The notes below the pieces were generated by a model. It was not told the origin of the DNA. It ran no database searches and saw only the letters and a list, made by a program, of their open reading frames with translations. From [Phialemoniopsis] sp. UDSM-2020 (Eukaryota; Ascomycota; Sordariomycetes; Thyridiales; Thyridiaceae), in NCBI GenBank assembly GCA_018873225.1, contig JAEILZ010000002.1, positions 5,766,001 through 5,830,000 of the forward strand: a stretch of DNA of 64,000 nucleotides. The letters run 5' to 3'. Positions 62,096 to 64,000 of this stretch are shown one piece after another; positions within the stretch are counted from its first letter, which is position 1; the number at the start of each line of letters is the position of its first letter. Made by a program: the position numbers and the translations under genes.

Positions 62096-63836
62096 ATGGC
62101 CAAGTTCAAGACCACCCTCACGACTATCCAGAGTCAAGCAACTCGAGCACCATCCTTGGTAGCGCTCAAGATCCCTCAACATGTGAATGGACAACTGGAG
62201 TGGGAGGATGTTACCTATGCCACCTTCTTGGCCGACATCGAGGCAAGTGCAAGATACTGGATCGAGAAACTGCGTGCAGTTCCCACACCGGAGCGCAGTG
62301 TTGTCGGGCTGTGGTATGTCTTCCTTGCCTCTTCTCGGGTCGTGAACTGCTAATAAGTGGGGGTTTAGGTTGAAGGGCATTGCATATGACGACTATGTAC
62401 ACACGTTGGGACTCACCCGGGCTGGATATGTGCCACAGCTCATTTCCCTGCGCATGACGGACCCTTGTGTTGTGTACGAGCTGCTAGGAAAGGCAAAAGC
62501 GGTTGCCTTGATCCACGACCCAAGCTTCGAGTCGATGCTCCGCAGCAGTCCCGTACCTACTCTCCCGGCAGGACAAGTGGCCCATGATCCTCACCAGAGT
62601 GAACACATCTCGCTGGAATTAGTATGCGAAGCGGAAGACCCCGAGGAGGTGATCATGATCTTACACACTTCCGGTTCAACATCGGGCGTCCCAAAGCTAG
62701 TGCCTGTTGTCGCTAGATGGGTAGATACGCTCCTCTCCAAGGTGTCGCATATAAGGAACTACATGCCCACTCCAGACCCACAAATCATCACCGCCATGTA
62801 CGTCGCCTCTCTCTAAATACCTCCGTCTTTGACCATCTTGCTGACGTGTTATCTCTACAGTGGGAGCTTCATGCACATGGGCAGTCATATGGCTCTGTGG
62901 GAGAACATTGCCAACGGCGGAATCATGGTCTTGCCCACGGCGATACCCTTTGCGCCCGAGGAGCTGGTCAACATCATCAAGAACTGCAAGCTGAACAAAC
63001 TTGCCATGTTCCCTCCGCTAATGTCGGCCATGTTCCGCGCTGCCAACAAGGACCCCGAGCTTCTGCGGCTCCTTCAAAGCCTCGACGCCCTCATGTACGG
63101 TGGCATGGGTTTGGAGGCCGGAGATATTAAATGGGCTCACGAAAGAGGCATGCGCCCGGTCAATGTGTTTGGGTCGACAGAGAGCGGTTTCGCTATGACC
63201 GGTCGCAATAGTACCGACGACTCCTACCTGGAACCTTTTCCGGAATCCAAGTTCGAGTTCCTGCCAATCGATGATGGGTCGGACTCGAGATTCCCACTGC
63301 TCGAGTGGGTGATACCGCCAGAGTCGCCCGACTGCCCGCACGAGAGCTTGCGTGCGGCCGACGGCAAGTTCCACTCCGGTGACCTCTTCACCGAAGTCGA
63401 ACCGGGCCGGTATCTATCTCAGGGACGGGCGGATGGCTGGATCAAGATGGAGACGAGTCTTCGATGCGACACGAGCGCTATTGAGGCGAATGCGCTGCAG
63501 ACCTGCGGCAACGATCTGATTCACGCGGCTGTGGTCGTCGGTGCCAGGCGACCATCGCCCGTTTTGATCGTGGAGCCGCATGATGAGGCAATCCCCAATG
63601 GCACCAATGGGAACACGCCTCATCCTCATCATGAACAGCTCAAGAAGGACATCTTTGGGAGAATCGAACCTTTCCACAAACGCAGATACCAGCACGAGAG
63701 GATCGACCACCCGCGGTTCATTGTGGTCGTTCCGAAGGGCTCGCTGCCCCGCACGACGACAAAGGGGAACATCAGGAGGAAGGAGGTGGAACACCACCTT
63801 AAGGATCAGATAAATGCTGCTTTCAGCTCGGTATAA
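62096..63836 (+). CDS. Stand-alone adenylate-forming enzyme (AMP-binding; NRPS-like A domain)
   Basis: Three exons: 62096-62313, 62369-62797 and 62861-63836; 1623 nt, 540 aa. Activates a carboxylic acid as acyl-AMP. Core motifs: A3 LHTSGSTSGVPK (171-182), A5 NVFGSTESG (317-325), A7 FHSGDLF (386-392), A8 GRADGWIKM (404-412) and A10 PRTTTKGNIRRK with the catalytic Lys517. Glycine-rich loop and aspartate (Asp390) are intact. There is no thiolation or reductase domain after A10 before the stop, so it ends as a single A domain, unlike classic NRPS-like reductases. The N-terminus lacks a typical fatty-acyl-CoA synthetase signature, and family members act as acyl-CoA ligases or as activating enzymes in secondary metabolism. 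The substrate pocket was not decoded. Downstream sequence leaves only 164 bp in the window. Confidence 0.92.
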
Positions 63837-64000
63837 AGTCCTTGGGCGACTTGGACGACAACGATAATATGACCTGCACGCAGCTTCTATTTCGTATATC
63901 CTAGTTTCGAAATCTCCATCGCTTCTTGTGAATATCCCGTTTTCGTATAGTACTTTTGGAAAGTCACGCATATTTACCCGGTTTTGCCAGTGCGAGCATA

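Overview
The window is nuclear DNA of a filamentous ascomycete (Pezizomycotina, probably Sordariomycetes; species not determinable from sequence alone). Evidence: genes broken by many short GT-AG introns of 48-105 nt, and typical fungal families (Zn2Cys6 regulators, a DUF3425-type bZIP, a HET-domain protein, YAT-type permeases, a large fungal C2H2 protein). I see no transposon, CRISPR array, rRNA or intact tRNA. The gene content is accessory: oxidoreductases, transporters, regulators and hydrolases rather than housekeeping genes.

Layout. 1-1417: C-terminal part of a fungal regulator running in from the left edge. 2.7-18.8 kb: catalase(-)/GMC oxidoreductase(+), PLP aminotransferase(-)/Zn2Cys6 regulator(+) and two Rieske-oxygenase-like genes (-/+) form three successive divergent pairs, followed by a YAT-type amino-acid/amine permease. 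This reads as a catabolic cluster for a nitrogenous substrate. 19.6-25.4 kb: a ten-exon CorA-like membrane protein with an apparent 1-nt frameshift, convergent with a TauD/TfdA-type dioxygenase. 26.9-36.7 kb: sugar porter, a large Zn2Cys6 regulator, an HSL-type esterase, a secreted beta-propeller protein and an SDR. 37.7-44.1 kb: HET protein with two membrane helices, GH1 beta-glucosidase, second YAT permease. 46-50.5 kb: large C2H2 protein of unknown function. 52-63.8 kb: DHA2 transporter, SDR, bZIP, scytalone-dehydratase-like protein, Zn2Cys6 regulator and a stand-alone adenylate-forming enzyme, which looks like a small secondary-metabolite cluster.

Most striking signal: the divergent pair at 12,792-16,026. 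One gene keeps the mononuclear-iron catalytic domain of a choline/carnitine-monooxygenase-type Rieske oxygenase (Glu142, His145, His150, Asp246) but has no Rieske cluster segment. Its partner keeps a perfect Rieske motif (Cys113, His115, Cys133, His136) behind a membrane anchor but lacks the iron-binding helix. Each lacks what the other keeps, which suggests a split, two-polypeptide, membrane-tethered Rieske oxygenase. Other points worth a second look are an 8-nt microexon in the catalase gene, paired Met substitutions around the aminotransferase cofactor, and a scytalone-dehydratase homologue that aligns without gaps but has lost Ser129 and Asn131.

Exon boundaries were deduced by hand from splice consensus, reading phase and family similarity. 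Multi-exon totals were checked to be multiples of three except where stated.
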